DNA of 34,438 bases from Helicobacter rappini. GTDB taxonomy: Bacteria > Campylobacterota > Campylobacteria > Campylobacterales > Helicobacteraceae. Location: the NCBI RefSeq assembly GCF_900198625.1, contig NZ_FZPK01000007.1, positions 1-34,438 on the forward strand, written 5' to 3'. How positions within the stretch are numbered: position 1 is the first letter of the stretch; each line of letters opens with the position of its first letter. Below the pieces are notes generated by a model. It had not been told where the DNA came from. It worked only from the letters and a program-made list of their open reading frames with translations, and did not search any database. A program made the position numbers and the translations under genes. Positions 34,427-34,438 of this stretch are shown one piece after another.

Positions 34427-34438
34427 TTTTTTTTTTTT
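34427..34438. repeat. T tract at window end (at least 12 nt)
   Basis: The window ends within a run of at least 12 T, comparable with the T13 tracts at 3451 and 21094. The true length is cut by the edge. Confidence 0.7.

Larger units (their letters stand above)
33324..34438. other. Gene-poor right end
   Basis: No complete gene is convincing. The stretch contains an imperfect 28-nt tandem duplication (33341-33396), a low-quality ORF (33765-34142), a protein-like 3' fragment (34159-34293), an 11-bp inverted repeat (34346-34375) and a terminal T tract. It looks like decayed coding DNA followed by the promoter region of a gene beyond the window. Confidence 0.55.

Overview
The window looks like an AT-rich chromosomal segment from a Helicobacter, probably an enterohepatic-type species. 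This rests on the Helicobacter-style cysteine-rich Sel1 protein, a Maf-type flagellin glycosylation protein, CcoG for cbb3 oxidase assembly, several TTG starts, homopolymeric phase-variation tracts, and the very frequent word AGAATCT/AGATTCT. No rRNA, tRNA, IS element or CRISPR array was seen. The window starts inside a C run and ends inside a T run, so it is probably a whole contig that broke at two homopolymers.

Left part (1-3256, minus strand): a five-gene operon from a promoter near 3251. It comprises a short ORF that is out of frame because of a 13-nt poly-G tract, a GNAT-like protein of about 460 aa with a repeat-derived tail, two tandem FabZ-type hot-dog proteins with their catalytic His/Glu intact, and a radical SAM protein that is itself cut by the poly-G tract at the window edge. 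It looks like a phase-variable acyl or glycan modification cluster. Divergent to it lies a 1991-aa serine-protease autotransporter (3546-9521) with a complete His97/Asp139/Ser276 triad. Its promoter region carries a T13 tract and a sigma-54-like box.

Middle (9522-17278): an integrase remnant and a decayed gene mark an old insertion site, followed by housekeeping genes. These are an ABC-F ATPase (minus) and, on the plus strand, ccoG, an Hcp/Sel1 secreted protein, a GtrA membrane protein, a PHP-type histidinol-phosphatase and ruvB. A gene-free kilobase (17279-18287) follows.

Island (18288-26453): a maf-like flagellar glycosylation gene and gmd must once have been neighbours. They are now separated by about 4 kb of cargo flanked by two direct copies (about 0.6 kb) of the maf 5' end, intergenic region and gmd 3' end. 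This is what single-crossover (Campbell-type) integration of a circular DNA would leave. The cargo is a TerB-like protein, a small YkgJ-type Cys-cluster protein, a glycine-zipper membrane protein and a large membrane protein, which together form the best candidate here for an undescribed system.

Right part: a DUF3240-like protein, a cold-shock-like/coiled-coil protein (both minus), and a 1562-aa FtsK translocase whose roughly 900-residue linker is saturated with the AGAATCT/AGATTCT word. The last 1.1 kb is nearly gene-free and contains a protein fragment, an inverted repeat and a terminal T tract that resemble a promoter region for a gene beyond the window.
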